Origin: Arenicola marina
Lineage: Eukaryota; Annelida; Polychaeta; Arenicolidae
Length of the DNA: 64,000 nucleotides
NCBI GenBank assembly: GCA_964019135.1
Contig: OZ025258.1
Coordinates: 32,172,186-32,236,185, forward strand
Reading direction: 5' to 3'
Positions 1 to 12,015 of this stretch are shown here, piece after piece. The notes below the pieces were generated by a model that made no database searches, had not been told where the DNA came from, and saw only the letters and a program-made list of their open reading frames with translations. The position numbers were made by a program, and so were the translations under genes. How positions within the stretch are numbered: the stretch's first letter is position 1; every line of letters begins with the position of its first letter.

Positions 1-605
1 ATATGTTATTGACATGTTCGATGTGCTCAAGGACTGTCGTTTTATACGTTATTGACATGTTCGATGTGCTCAAGGACTGTCGTTTTATATGCTATTGATA
101 TGTTCGATGTGCTCAAGGACTGTCGTTTTATATGCTATTGATATGTTCGATGTGCTCAAAGACTGTCGTGTTATATGTTATTGACATGTTCGATGTGCTC
201 AAGGACTGTCGTTTTATACGTTATTGACATGTTCGATGTGCTCAAGGACTGTCGTTTTATATGCTATTGACATGTTCGATGTGTTCAAGGACTGTGGTGT
301 TATATGTTATTGGGATTTTTGATGTGTTCAAGGACTGTGGTGTTATATGTTATTGACATATTCGATGTGTTCAGGGAATGTGGTGTTATATGCTATTGGG
401 ATGTTTGTTGTGCTCAAGGGATGTGGTGTTATATGTTATTGACATGTTCGATGTGCTCAAGGACTGTCGTGTTATATGTTATTGACATATTCGATGTGTT
501 CAAGGAATGTGGTGTTATATGCTATTGGGATGTTTGTTGTGCTCAAGGACTGTGGTGTTATATGTTATTGTGATGTCCGATGTGTTCAAGGACTGTGGTG
601 TTATA
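1..605. repeat. 43-bp minisatellite, left block (runs off the left edge)
   Basis: About 14 tandem copies of a 43-bp unit whose core reads ATGTTATTGACATGTTCGAT followed by GTGCTCAAGGACTGTGGTGTT. The same unit forms the much larger array at 5841-10410. Because 43 is not a multiple of three, all three plus frames are sampled and the short reading frames with repeated MLL/CSMCSR and VID/FDV words are by-products. The block starts before base 1, so its full length is unknown. Confidence 0.93.
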
Positions 606-609
606 TGTT

Positions 610-3320
610 ATGTTCCGGTATCATACTCCGGTAACATGCCCCGAGATCATGCCCCGAGATCATGCCCCGATATCATGCTCTGATACCATATCTGAGATCG
701 TATCTGAGATCATACCTGAGATCGTATCTGAGATCATACCTGAGATCGTATCTGAGATCAGACCTGAGATCGTATCTGAGATTATACCTGAGATCGTATC
801 TGAGATCATACCTGAGATCGTATCTGAGATCATACCTGAGATCGTATCTGAGAATATATGTGAGATCATGTCCTGAGATCATGTCTTGAAATCATGTTCT
901 GAGATCTATCCTGAGATCATGTCTCGAGATCATGACATTCATATCTGAGATTATATCTGAGATTATATCTGAGATTATATCTGAGATCATATCTGAGATC
1001 ATATCTGAGGCCATGTGTTGAGATCATATCTGATATGATACCCCGAGATCATGTTTCGAGATTATACTCCGATATCATGCCCCGAGATCATGTTCTGATA
1101 TCATGTCCTGATACCATACCTGAGATCGTATATGAGATCATATGTGAGATCATGTACTGAGATCATGTCTTGAAATCATGTTCTAAGATCATATCTTGAA
1201 ATCATGTTCTGCGATCTGTCCCGAGATCCTGTCCAGCGATCATACCCGAGATCATGTCCCGCAATCAAACTCCGAGATCACGTTCTGAGATCATGTCCTG
1301 AGATCACATCCTGAGATCCTGCCTCGAAATCATGTCCCGAGATCATACTTTGAGATCATGCCCTGAGATTATGTCCTGCGATCATATCTGCGATCATATC
1401 TGTGATCATATCCTGAGATCATATCTGAGACCGTTTCCCGAGATCGTCTATGAGGTGATACCTGAGATTATGTCTGAGGACCGTGTCCTGAGATCATGTA
1501 TGAGATCATGTCCTGACATCAGGTACTGAGATCATGTCCTGAGAGAATATCTGATATCATGTCTGAGACCATGTCCTGAGATCATATCTGAGATCATGTT
1601 CTCAGATCATGTCCTGAGATCATATAAGAGATCATATCTGAGATCATATAAGAGATCATATCTGAGATCATATAAGAGATCATATCTGAGATCATGTCCC
1701 GGAATCATATCTGACATCATATCTGAAATTATGTCCGGATATCATGTCTGATGTCACCTCCTGTGATCATGTCCTGAGATCATATCCTAAGATCATGTCC
1801 TGAGATCATGACCCAAGATCATATCTGATATCATATCTAAGATCATATATGAGATTATATATAAGGTCATGTCCTGAGATCATATCTGAGCTCACACCCC
1901 GAGATTATGTTCCGAGATCATGTCCTGAGATCATACCTGAGATCATATGTGAGATCATGTCCTTAGATCATGTCCTCAGATCATGACCTCTGATCATATC
2001 TGAGATTATATCTAAAGCAACGTCCTGACTTGATACCTGAGATCTTATCTGAGATCATGTCCTGATATCGTGTCCTGAGATCATGTCTTAAAATCATATT
2101 CTGAGATTTGTCCTGAGATCATGACTTGAAGCCATTTTCTGAGATCTGTCCTCAGATCAAGTCCTGAGATCAGATCCTGAGATCAGATCCTGAGATCAAG
2201 TCCTGAGATCAGATCCTGGGATCAGATCCTGAGATCAGATCCTGAGATCATGTCTTGAAATCATATTCTGAGATCTGTCCTGAGATCATCACTTGAAACC
2301 ATTTTCTGAGATATGTCCTCAGATCAAGTCCTGAGATCAGATCCTGAGATCAGGTCCTGAGATCAGGTCCTGAGATCAGGTCCTGAGATCAGGTCCTGAG
2401 ATCAGGTCCTGAGATCAGGTCCTGAGATCTGTCCTTAGATCAAGTCCTGAGATCAGATCCTGAGATCAGATCCTGAGATCAAGTCCTGAGATCAGGTCCT
2501 GAGATCAGGTCCTGAGATCAGGTCCTGAGATCAGGTCCTGAGATCAGGTCCTGAGATCAGGTCCTGAGATCAGGTTCTGAGATCAGATCCTGCGATCAGA
2601 TCCTGAGATCAGGTCCTGAGATCAGGTTGTGAGATGAGGTTCTGAGATCAGGTCCTGAGATCTGTCCTGAGATCAGCTCCTGAGATCAGGTCCTGAGATC
2701 AGGTCCTGAGATGAGGTCCTGAGATCAGTCCTGATATGAGGTCCTGAGATCAGGTCCTGAGATCAGGTCCTGAGATCAGGTCCTGAGATCAGGTCCTGAG
2801 ATCTGTCCTAAGATGTGGTCCTGAGATCAGATCCTGAGATCAGGTCCTGAGATCAGATCCTGAGATCTGTCCTGAGATCAGGTCCTGAGATTAGGTTCTG
2901 AGATCAGGTCCTGAGATCAGTTCCTGAGATCAGGTCCTGAGATCAGATCCGGAGATCTGTTCTCGGATCCGATCCGGAGATCTGTCCTCAGATCTAGTCC
3001 TGAGATCAGGTCCTGAGATCAGGTCCTGAGATGATGTCTGAGATCATACCTCGAGATCATGTTCCGAGATCATATTCCGAGACCATGCTCTGAAATCATA
3101 CCTGAGATCATACCTGAGATCATATCTGAGATCATGTGTGAGATCATGTCCTGAGATCATGTTTTGAAATCATGCTGAGATCATGTCCTGAGATCATGTC
3201 CTGAGATCATGCTATGAGATCATGTCCTGAGAACATGTCCTGAGAACATGTCCTGAGCACATGTCCTGAGATCATGAGCCGAGATCGTGTCTTGAGATTA
3301 TGTCCATATTCCGATATCCT
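610..3320. repeat. GATC-rich 12-13-bp degenerate tandem array
   Basis: About 2.7 kb built from a short word TGAGATCA with a 4-5-base spacer (CATATC, CATGTCC, CAGGTCC). Sub-blocks differ: 690-860 is a 24-bp dimer (TGAGATCATACC then TGAGATCGTATC), and about 2160-2800 is a very regular 13-mer (CCTGAGATCAGGT). GATC occurs roughly every 12-13 bases. The short two-strand reading frames rich in LRS/YLR or EIV/SEI are a consequence of the period, not genes. The junction with the 43-bp block near 605 is abrupt. Confidence 0.92.
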
Positions 3321-4305
3321 GCCTAATGAAATGAACAAACTGCATGATCACGCCTACTGCATTTACGGGCACTGACACCAGCCTGGTTGATCATTTGTCA
3401 ACCAGCCGTCATCTTTTCCCGAATGTCCCGTGCTGCTTCTGTCCGACACGTCGCTAAGGCGTGGGCCCCGGACGAGTACGAAGAAACTCAGGCTACCACC
3501 GAACAGAAGTGCCTGCAGTAACACGTGCAGTGTGCTCGTGGCTACCTCGTGGCTGGAGATTTCGGGAATGTGTGACTTATCCTTGCAGCTTATGTATATG
3601 CCACAACACATGAACACTATAATCGGGGTCAAATGAACTAATTAGAGAGTTATTGCACCACGTTTCCGCGCCACTGATACGCATCCCGAACCGTTAGCGC
3701 CGATACTTTTACGTTTCGGTTTTTCACTCTCGCGCGGCGCACAAATGAGTTATTGCAGTCGGTATTCTTTCGACAACCGTAAAGCGACGGCTGGCGTTCT
3801 TCACAATGTACGAAGGCAACCACAATAGAAGCAGAATTGAATACAAATAGAAGAGATGGTTTAAACGATTTTGTTTGAAAGTGTTAACACCTGTGTTAGG
3901 GTTTTGTCTATTTCTATTACTTCTTTCGCTATTTTACCTCTAATCAAACAAAAGCACAAACTGTAACAGGGCAGTTTCTTCATGACTAATTCTGTGATGG
4001 ATTTAGACATGATGAAGTACCCATTTCTAGAAAAACACCTTCTGGAAATGGTGATGTCATTCATTTTGTCATTTACATTTGTGAAAAGTGTTTTCACATG
4101 GAACAAGTTCCTCAACAAACAGATTTAAATTTGAAACTTCTTATTGCAACCACAACTATATAATAAATGTAAAACCATCTAAACAGTTGGCATCTTCATT
4201 GAACAATAATTTTTCATGCAGGTTCTTACCGCTGATCAGGAGCTGGCCTGGCCAATAATATTTCGAAATGTAGCGGTGAATTACGCTTACACCTGAATAA
4301 AAAAA
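3321..4305. other. unique non-coding spacer
   Basis: Unique DNA between two repeat blocks, GC-richer at first and then AT-rich from about 3820. No exon with plausible splice signals, RNA gene or element end was recognised. The small open frames here (for instance minus strand 3363-3632) have no motif I know and overlap a frame on the other strand. Confidence 0.5.
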
Positions 4306-5840
4306 AGTCGGGATGACACGGAGTGCAAGGTACGGCAGTTCATGGCTGACAAGATAGGCATCTCAGACGCACATGATACACGAATATGGGAAATCGAACG
4401 GGCTCATCGCCTAGGGAACAAACAGAGGGGCCGTCCGCGTCCCATCATCGCACGGTTTCTCAGGTGGAAGCAGCCTGGGGAACAGACAGAGCAGCCGTCC
4501 GCGTCCCATCATCGTACGGTTTCTCAGGTGGAAGCAGCCTGGGGAACAAACAGAGCAGCCGTGCGCGTCCCATCATCGTACGGTTTCTCAGGTGGAAGCA
4601 GCCTGGGGAACAAACAGAGCGGCCGTCCGCGTCCCATCATCGTACGGTTTCTCAGGTGGAAGCAGCCTGGGGAACAAACAGAGCAGCCGTGCGCGTCCCA
4701 TCATCGTACGGTTTCTCAGGTGGAAGCAGCCTGGGGATCAAACAGAGCGGCCGTCCGCGTCCCATCATCGTACGGTTTCTCAGGTGGAAGCAGCCTGGGG
4801 AACAAACAGAGCGGCCGTCCGCGTCCCATCATCGTACGGTTTCTCAGGTGGAAGCAGCCTGGGGAACAAACAGAGCAGCCGTGCGCATCCCATCATCGTA
4901 CGGTTTCTCAGGTGGAAGCAGCCTGGGCAACAAACAGAGCGGCCGTCCGCGTCCCATCATCGTACGGTTTCTCAGGTGGAAGCAGCCTGGGGAACAAACA
5001 GAGCAGCCGTCCGCGTCCCATCATCTTACGGTGTCTCAGGTGGAAGCAGCCTGGGGAACAAACAGAGCAGCCGTCCGCGTCTCATCATCTTGCGGTTTCT
5101 CAGGTGGAAGCAGCCTGGGGAACAAACAGAGCGGCCGTCCGCGTCCCATCATCTTACGGTTTCTCAGGTGGAAGCAGCCTGGAGAACAAACAGAGCGGCC
5201 GTCCGCGTCCCAGCATCGTACGTTTTCTCAGGTGGAAGCAGCCTGGGGAACAAACAGAGCGGCCGTCCGCGTCCCATCATCGTACGGTTTCTCAGGTGGA
5301 AGCAGCCTGGGCAACAAACAGAGCAGCCGTCCGCGTCCCATCATCGTACGGTTTCTCAGGTGGAAGCAGCCTGGGGAACAAACAGAGCAGCCGTCCGCGT
5401 CCCATCATCGCACGGTTTCTCAGGTGGAAGCAGCCTGGGGAACAAACAGAGCAGCCGTCCGCGTCCCATCATCGCACGGTTTCTCAGGTGGAAGCAGCCT
5501 GGGGAACAAACAGAGCAGCCGTCCGCGTCCCGTCATCGTACGGTTTCTCAGGTGGAAGCAGCCTGGGGAACGAACAGAGCAGCCGTCCGCGTCCCATCAT
5601 CTTACGGTTTCTCAGATGGAAGCAGCCTGGGGAACAAACAGAGCGGCCGTCCGCGTCCCATCATCGTACGGTTTCTCAGGTGGAAGCAGAAGACTCAAGT
5701 TGTTCGCAGTGCTAAGGCTATCCCGAAGCAGAGCCAAGTCAAGATGTCTGAGGACTACCGTGAACATGTCCGAAATGTGAGGGAACTATTGTACTCTAAA
5801 GTGAAGGAAGCGAGCAACTATGAAAGGGAACCAGTCTGCA
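4306..5840 (+). mobile_element. LINE ORF1-like fragment, expanded internally into a minisatellite
   Basis: The plus frame entering at about 4306 reads like the RNA-binding half of L1-type ORF1 proteins: DDTECKVRQFMADKIGI, then EIERAHRLG, then RPRPIIARFLRWK. After the tandem array the frame resumes at about 5680 with FLRWKQKTQVV, SEDYREHVRN and ELLYSKVKEA, which corresponds to the next stretch of such proteins. In family members IERAHRxG, PRPIIxxF and the following basic Lys/Arg helix are consecutive. Here about 1.27 kb of 64-bp repeats separates them. No reverse transcriptase, endonuclease or poly(A) end is visible, so this is a dead fragment. It passes directly into the 43-bp array at about 5841. 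The L1-type assignment is by motif only; other non-LTR clades with similar ORF1 are possible. Confidence 0.7.
4425..5690 (+). repeat. 64-bp minisatellite inside the LINE ORF1-like fragment
   Basis: About 20 copies of a 64-bp unit covering ...GGGGAACAAACAGAGC, GGCCGTCCGCGTCCCATC and ATCGTACGGTTTCTCAGGTG. The unit is the piece of ORF1 encoding roughly GNKQ-GRPRPIIxRFLRWKQ. Since 64 leaves remainder 1 on division by 3, successive units are read in successive frames. None of the three plus frames has a stop in the consensus, so three overlapping open frames of 457, 464 and 516 codons arise. They are shadows of one repeat and I do not call them genes. Confidence 0.92.
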
Positions 5841-8800
5841 GCATGTTCGATGCGTTCAAGGACTGTTGTGTTATATGTCATTGGGATGTTCGATGTGCTC
5901 AGGAACTGTGGTGTTACATGTTATTGATATGTTCGATGTGCTCAAGGACTGTGGTGATATATGTTTTTGACATGTTCGATGTGCTCAAGGACTGTGGTGT
6001 TATATGTCATTGGGATGTTCGATGTGCTCAGGAACTGTGGTGTTACATGTTATTGACATGTTCGATGTGCTCAAGGACTGTGGTGATATATGTTTTTGAC
6101 ATGTTCGATGTGCTCAAGAACTGTGGTGTTACATGTTATTGACATGTTCGATGTGGTCATTGACTTTGGTGTTATATGTTATTGACATGTTCAATGTGCT
6201 CAAGGACTGTGGTGTTTATATATTATTGACATGTTTGATGTGTTCAAGGGATGTGGTGTGATATGTTATTGATGTTCGATGTTCTCAAGGACTGTGGTGT
6301 TATATGTTATTGGGATGTTCGATGTGTTCAAAGAATGTGGTGTTATATGTTATTGACATGTTCGATGTGCTCAAGGACTGTCGTTTTATACGTTATTGAC
6401 ATGTTCGATGTGCTCAAGGACTGTCGTTTTATATGCTATTGATATGTTCGATGTGCTCAAAGACTGTCGTGTTATATGTTATTGACATGTTCGATGTGCT
6501 CAAGGACTGTCGTTATATATGCTATTGATATGTTCGATGTGCTCAAAGACTGTTTTGTTATATGTTATTGACATGTTCGATGTGCTCAAGGGATGTGGTG
6601 TTATATGTTATTGCGCTGTTAAATGTGCTCAAGGACTGCGGTGTTATATGTTATTGGGATTTTTGATGTGTTCAAGGACTGTGGTGCTATATGTTAATGA
6701 TATGTCCGCTGTGTTCAAGGACTGTCGTGTTATATGTTATTGACATGTTCGATGTTCTCAATGACTGTCATGTTATATGTTATTGACATATTCGATGTGG
6801 TTAATGACTGGTATGATATGTTGTTGGGATGTTCGATGTGTTCAAGGACTGCGGTGTTATATGTTATTGGGATGTCCGATGTGTTCAAGGACTGCGGTGT
6901 TATATGTTATTGACATGTTCGATGTGTTCAAGGGATGTGGTGTTATATGTTATTGACATGTTCGATGTGCTCAAGGACTGTGGTGTGATATGTTATTGGG
7001 ATGTCCGATGTGTGCAAGGACTGCGGTGTTATATGTTATTGACATGTTCGATGTGTTCAAGGGATGTGGTGTTATATGTTATTGGGATGTCCGATGTGTT
7101 CAAGGACTGCGGTGTTATATGTTATTGACATGTTCGATGTGTTCAAGGGATGTGGTGTTATATGTTATTGATATTTTCGATGTGCTTAAGGGATGTGGTG
7201 TTATCTGTTATTGACATGTTCGATGTTCTCAAGGACTGTGGTGTTATATGTTATTGACATGTTCGATGTGCTCAAGAACAGTGGTGTTATATGTTATTGA
7301 CATGTTGGATGTGTTCAAGGGATGTGGTGTTATATGTTATTGACATGTTCGATGTGCTCAAGGACTGTGATGTGATATGTTATTGGGATGTCCGATGTGT
7401 TCCAGGACTGTGGTGCTATATGTTATTGATATTTCCGATGTGCCCAAGGACTGCGGTGTTATATGTTATTGACATGTTCGATGTGCTCAAGGACTGTGGT
7501 GTGATATGTTATTGGGATGTCCGATGTGTGCAAGGACTGCGGTGTTATATGTTATTGACATGTTCGATGTGTTCAAGGGATGTGGTGTTATATGTTATTG
7601 ACATGTTCGATGTGTTCAAGGGATGTGGTGTTATATGTTATTGATATTTTCGATGTGCTTAAGGGATGTGGTGTTATATGTTATTGACATGTTCGATGTG
7701 CTCAAGAACAGTGGTGTTATATGCTATATAGATGTCCGATGTGTTCAAGGACTGTGGTGTTATATGTTATTGGGATGCCCGATGTGCCCAAGGACTGCGG
7801 TGTTATATGTTATTGACATGTTCGATGTTCTCAAGGACTGTGACGTTATATGTTATTGACATGTTCGATGTGTTCAAGGGATGTGGTGTTATATGTTATT
7901 GATATTTTCGATGTGCTTAAGGGATGTGGTGTTATATGCTATTGACATGTTGGATGTGTTCAAGGGATGTGGTGTTATATGTTATTGACATGTTCGATGT
8001 GCTCAAGGACTGTGGTGTGATATGTTATTCGGATGTCCGATGTGTTCCAGGACTGTGGTGCTATATGTTATTGATATGTCCGATGTGCCCAAGGACTGCG
8101 GTGTTATATGTTATTGACATGTTCGATTTGCTCAAGGACTGTGGTGTGATATGTTATTGGGATGTCCGATGTGTGCAAGGACTGCGGTGTTATATGTTAT
8201 TGACATGTTCGATGTGTTCAAGGGATGTGGTGTTATATGTTATTGACATGTTCGATGTGTTCAAGGGATGTGGTTTTATATGTTATTGATATTTTCGATG
8301 TGCTTAAGGGATGTGGTGTTATATGTTATTGACATGTTCGATGTGCTCAAGAACAGTGGTGTTATATGCTATATAGATGTCCGATGTGTTCAAGGACTGT
8401 GGTGTTATATGCTATTGGGATGCCCGATGTGCCCAAGGACTGCGGTGTTATATGTTATTGACATGTTCGATGTTCTCAAGGACTGTGACGTTATATGTTA
8501 TTGACATGTTCGATGTGTTCAAGGGATGTGGTGTTATATGTTATTGATATTTTCGATGTGCTTAAGGGATGTGGTGTTATATGCTATTGACATGTTGGAT
8601 GTGTTCAAGGGATTTGGTGTTATATGTTATTGACATGTTCGATGTGCTCAAGGACTGTGGTGTGATATGTTATTGGGATGTCCGATGTGTTCCAGGACTG
8701 AGGTGCTATATGTGTTTGATATGTCCGATGTGCCCAAGGACTGCGGTGTTATATGTTATTGACATGTTCGATGTGTTCAAGGGATGTGGTGTTATATGTT

Positions 8801-10410
8801 ATTGGGATGTCCGATGTGTTCAAGGACTGCGGTGTTATATGTTATTGACATGTTCGATGTGTTCAAGGGATGTGGTGTTATATGTTATTGATATTTTCGA
8901 TGTGCTTAAGGGATGTGGTGTTATCTGTTATTGACATGTTCGATGTTCTCAAGGAGTGTGGTGTTATCTGTTATTGACATGTTCGATGTTCTCAAGGACT
9001 GTGGTGTTATATGTTATTGACATGTTCGATGTGCTCAAGAACAGTGGTGTTATATGCTATATGGATGTCCGATGTGTTCAAGGACTGTGGTGTTATATGT
9101 TATTGGGATGTCCGATGTGTTCAAGGGATGTGGTGTTATATGTTATTGATATTTTCGATGTGCTTAAGGGATGTGGTGTTATATGTTATTGACATGTTCG
9201 ATGTGTTCAAGGACTGCGGTGTTATATGCTATATGGATGTCCGATGTGCCCAAGGACTGCGGTGTTATATGTTATTGACATGTTCGATGTTCTCAAGGAC
9301 TGTGGTGTTATAGGTTATTGACATGTTCGATGTGTTCAAGGACTGCGGTGTTATATGCTATTGGGATGTCCGATGTGTTCAAGGACTGCGGTGTTATATG
9401 TTATTGGGATGTCCGATGTGCTCAAGGACTGCGGTGTTATATGTTATTGGGATGTCCGATGTGTTCAAGGACTGCGGTGTTATATGTTATTGACATGTTC
9501 GATGTGCTCAAGGACAGTGGTGTTATATGTTATTGACATGTTCGATGTGTTCAAGGACTGCGGTGTTATATGCTATATGGATGTCCGATGTGCCCAAGGA
9601 CTGCGGTGTTATATGTTATTGACATGTTCGATGTTCTCAAGGACTGTGGTGTTATATGTTATTGACATGTTCGATGTGCTCAAGGACTGTGGTGTTATAT
9701 GTTATTGACATGTTCGATGTGCTCAAGAACAGTGGTGTTATATGTTATTGGGATGTCCGATGTGTTCAAGGGATGTGGTGTTATATGTTATTGGGATGTC
9801 CGATGTGTTCAAGGACTGCGGTGTTATATGTTATTGACATGTTCGATGTGTTCAAGGGATGTGGTGTTGTATGTTATTGATATTTTCGATGTGCTTAAGA
9901 CATGTGGTGTTATCTGTTATTGACATGTTGGATGTGCTTAAGGACTGTGGTGTTATATGTTATTGACATGTTCGATGTGTTCAAGGACTGCGGTATTATA
10001 TGTTATTGGGATGTCCGATGTGTTCAAGGACTGCGGTGTTATATGTTATTGACATGTTCGATGTGTTCAAGGGATGTAGTGTTATATGTTATTGATATTT
10101 TCGATGTGCTTAAGGGATGTGGTGTTATCTGTTATTGACATGTTCGATGTGCTCAAGGACTGTGGTGTTATATGTTATTGATATTTTCGATGTGCTCAAG
10201 GACTGCGGTGTTATATGCTATTGACATGTTCGATGTGCTCAAGGACTGTGGTGTTATATGTTATTGGGATGTCCGATGTGTTCAAGGACTGCGGTGTTAT
10301 ATGCTATATGGATGTCCGATGTGTTCAAGGACTGCGGTGTTATATGTTATTGATATTTTCGATGTTCTCAAGGACTGTGGTGTTATATGCTATTGACATG
10401 TTCGATGTAC
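5841..10410. repeat. 43-bp minisatellite, main block (about 106 copies)
   Basis: About 4.57 kb of the same 43-bp unit as bases 1-605. Variants alternate between TTATTGACATGTTCGATGTG and TTATTGGGATGTCCGATGTG, and between GGACTGTGGTG, GGACTGCGGTG and GGGATGTGGTG. Higher-order repeats of several units occur: the stretch near 7600-7940 recurs almost exactly near 8250-8590, about 645 bp or 15 units apart. The many 70-120-codon frames are the three registers of one repeat. Confidence 0.93.
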
Positions 10411-10414
10411 TAGT

Positions 10415-10511
10415 CAAAGAACGAGCTGGAGTGCGTTCGCCAAAATAAAGCACGAGACGCGATAGCGTCGAGTGGTTTATTTGGGGAATTCACGACAGCG
10501 AGTTCTTTAAC
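10415..10511. repeat. short fold-back (hairpin) element at the end of the 43-bp array
   Basis: An imperfect palindrome of about 97 bp. The left arm CAAAGAACGAGCTGGAGTGC plus CCAAAATAAAGCACGAGACGC pairs with the right arm, which ends CAGCGAGTTCTTTA. The loop is around GATAGCGTCG. It resembles a small MITE or a solo fold-back. It lies exactly where the 43-bp array stops, after a truncated unit ending TTCGATGTAC. Confidence 0.6.
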
Positions 10512-11150
10512 GTACTTATAAAATTGTTATAACAAGGCATGACATGTGCTCACGTTTGGACACATGATTTGACCATTGTGTCAGTTGCACTGCCCGACGA
10601 ATACATGAGGCACATTGTGGAAACAACGGTTGGTCATTGTGAAGCCCCAAGGGGGGAGGGGAGGGGTGGGAAGGCGTGGATGAAGTAGACATTTTGGAAG
10701 TAATTGCTTCTTAGTTTCGTGAAAGCATCGCCCCCTGAACAGCGATATGATGGATGTAATGAGAAATGTATGCAATAGATAACTGTGGAATTTCCGTATA
10801 TTTTGAAATTTCTGATCTAATCCCCGCCCCTTTGGTGCTTAACATTGACTTATGCATTCCATTGTTTGTTTTGAAATTGGCAACTTCTGTCAACACCAGC
10901 CAACTTGGCTCCGCTCAGCTCAGCTCGACAGATTATACCGAGACACTTGACGAGTCAATATAAACAACTGTTCTTTATCTAGATAATGCACAATTTTTCC
11001 GTTCATTATTAAAATAAAGCACTGTTTTACAGTTCTTTATTTGAATAACGCACACTTACGTTAATACAACACGGCTAGGTCTGTTTTTCGATCCATTCTT
11101 CAAGATAATGAACACTTAAGACAAAGGCGTGGCGTCTCACAATTTTTTAA
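10512..11150. other. unique spacer, no gene recognised
   Basis: AT-rich unique sequence with two imperfect copies of a word containing AATAAAGCACTGTTTTACAG / TTCTTTATTTGAATAACGCAC near 10970-11060. No splice-flanked exon or RNA gene was recognised. Confidence 0.4.
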
Positions 11151-11157
11151 TTAACGA

Positions 11158-11650
11158 TATCTGTGATACACAGTCTGTTTGGGACTTGCCAGACCGTGAA
11201 GCGGGATACACAGTCTGTCTGGGACTTGCCAGACCGTGAAGCGGGATACACAGTCTGTCTGGGACTTGCCAGACCGTGAAGCGGGATACACCGTCTGTCT
11301 GGGACTTGCCAGACCGTGAAGCGGGATACACAGTCTGTCTGGGACTTGCCAGGCCGTGAAGCGGGATACACCGTCTGTTTGGGACTTGCCAGACCGTAAA
11401 GCGGGATACACCGTTTGTCTGGGACTTGCCAGACCGTAAAGCGGGATACACCGTCTGTCCGGGACTTGCCAGACCGTGAAGCGGGATACACCGTCTGTTT
11501 GGGACTTGCCAGACCGTAAAGCGGGATACACCGTTTGTCTGGGACTTGCCAGACCGTGAAGCGGGATACACCGTCTGTCTGGAACTTGCCAGACCGTGAA
11601 GCGGGATACACCGTCTGTCTGGGACTTCCCAGACCGTGAAGCGGGATACC
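11158..11650. repeat. 40-bp minisatellite, about 12 copies
   Basis: Regular 40-bp unit GATACACAGTCTGTCTGGGA / CTTGCCAGACCGTGAAGCGG. It lies just downstream of the inferred 3' end of gene 1. The minus-strand frames rich in SRFTVWQVPD and YPASRSGKSQ are the three registers of the unit. Confidence 0.93.
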
Positions 11651-11917
11651 GGACTCGCCCGTTGTTCAGCCTTATCGTCAGTCAGCGCGTTTCTTGAGCA
11701 AGAGTGACACAAGTCAGGGCATGACATTCAAAATGACGGTATTACATACACTTTTAATCAAATATCGAGATGATTCAGCAAACACACAGGGGGCATTGAC
11801 CTTATGTCGGGATAAGATAAAACTTTCAAGTCACTCATAAACATGAACATGAATATAATCGCGACTTAACATTGTCGAGGAAGGGTGGATACTTAATTGT
11901 CTAGGTTAGAATACCAG

Positions 11918-11933
11918 TTTTATTAGAATTTAT
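11918..11933 (-). promoter_or_regulatory. candidate polyadenylation signals of gene 1
   Basis: Two AATAAA words on the minus strand (plus TTTATT at 11918-11923 and 11928-11933) lie about 85-100 bases beyond the gene 1 stop codon. Spacing suits a short 3' UTR. This is inferred from sequence only. Confidence 0.45.
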
Positions 11934-12015
11934 TCGAATTATTAGACATGTAAAAAATGGCTCATTGACATTAGACGGCGAGCTTGGGGTACGGCTCGAT
12001 AGATTTACTTGACAC

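Noticed and set aside
4342-6142. Three overlapping plus-strand frames of 457-516 codons as genes
   Set aside because: They are the three registers of a 64-bp tandem repeat with no stop in any frame, within a LINE ORF1-like fragment.
5841-10410. Family of small Cys-rich peptides (CSMCSR words)
   Set aside because: The 43-bp period cycles through the frames and stops recur. Cysteine richness comes from TGT in the unit, without signal peptides or conserved spacing.
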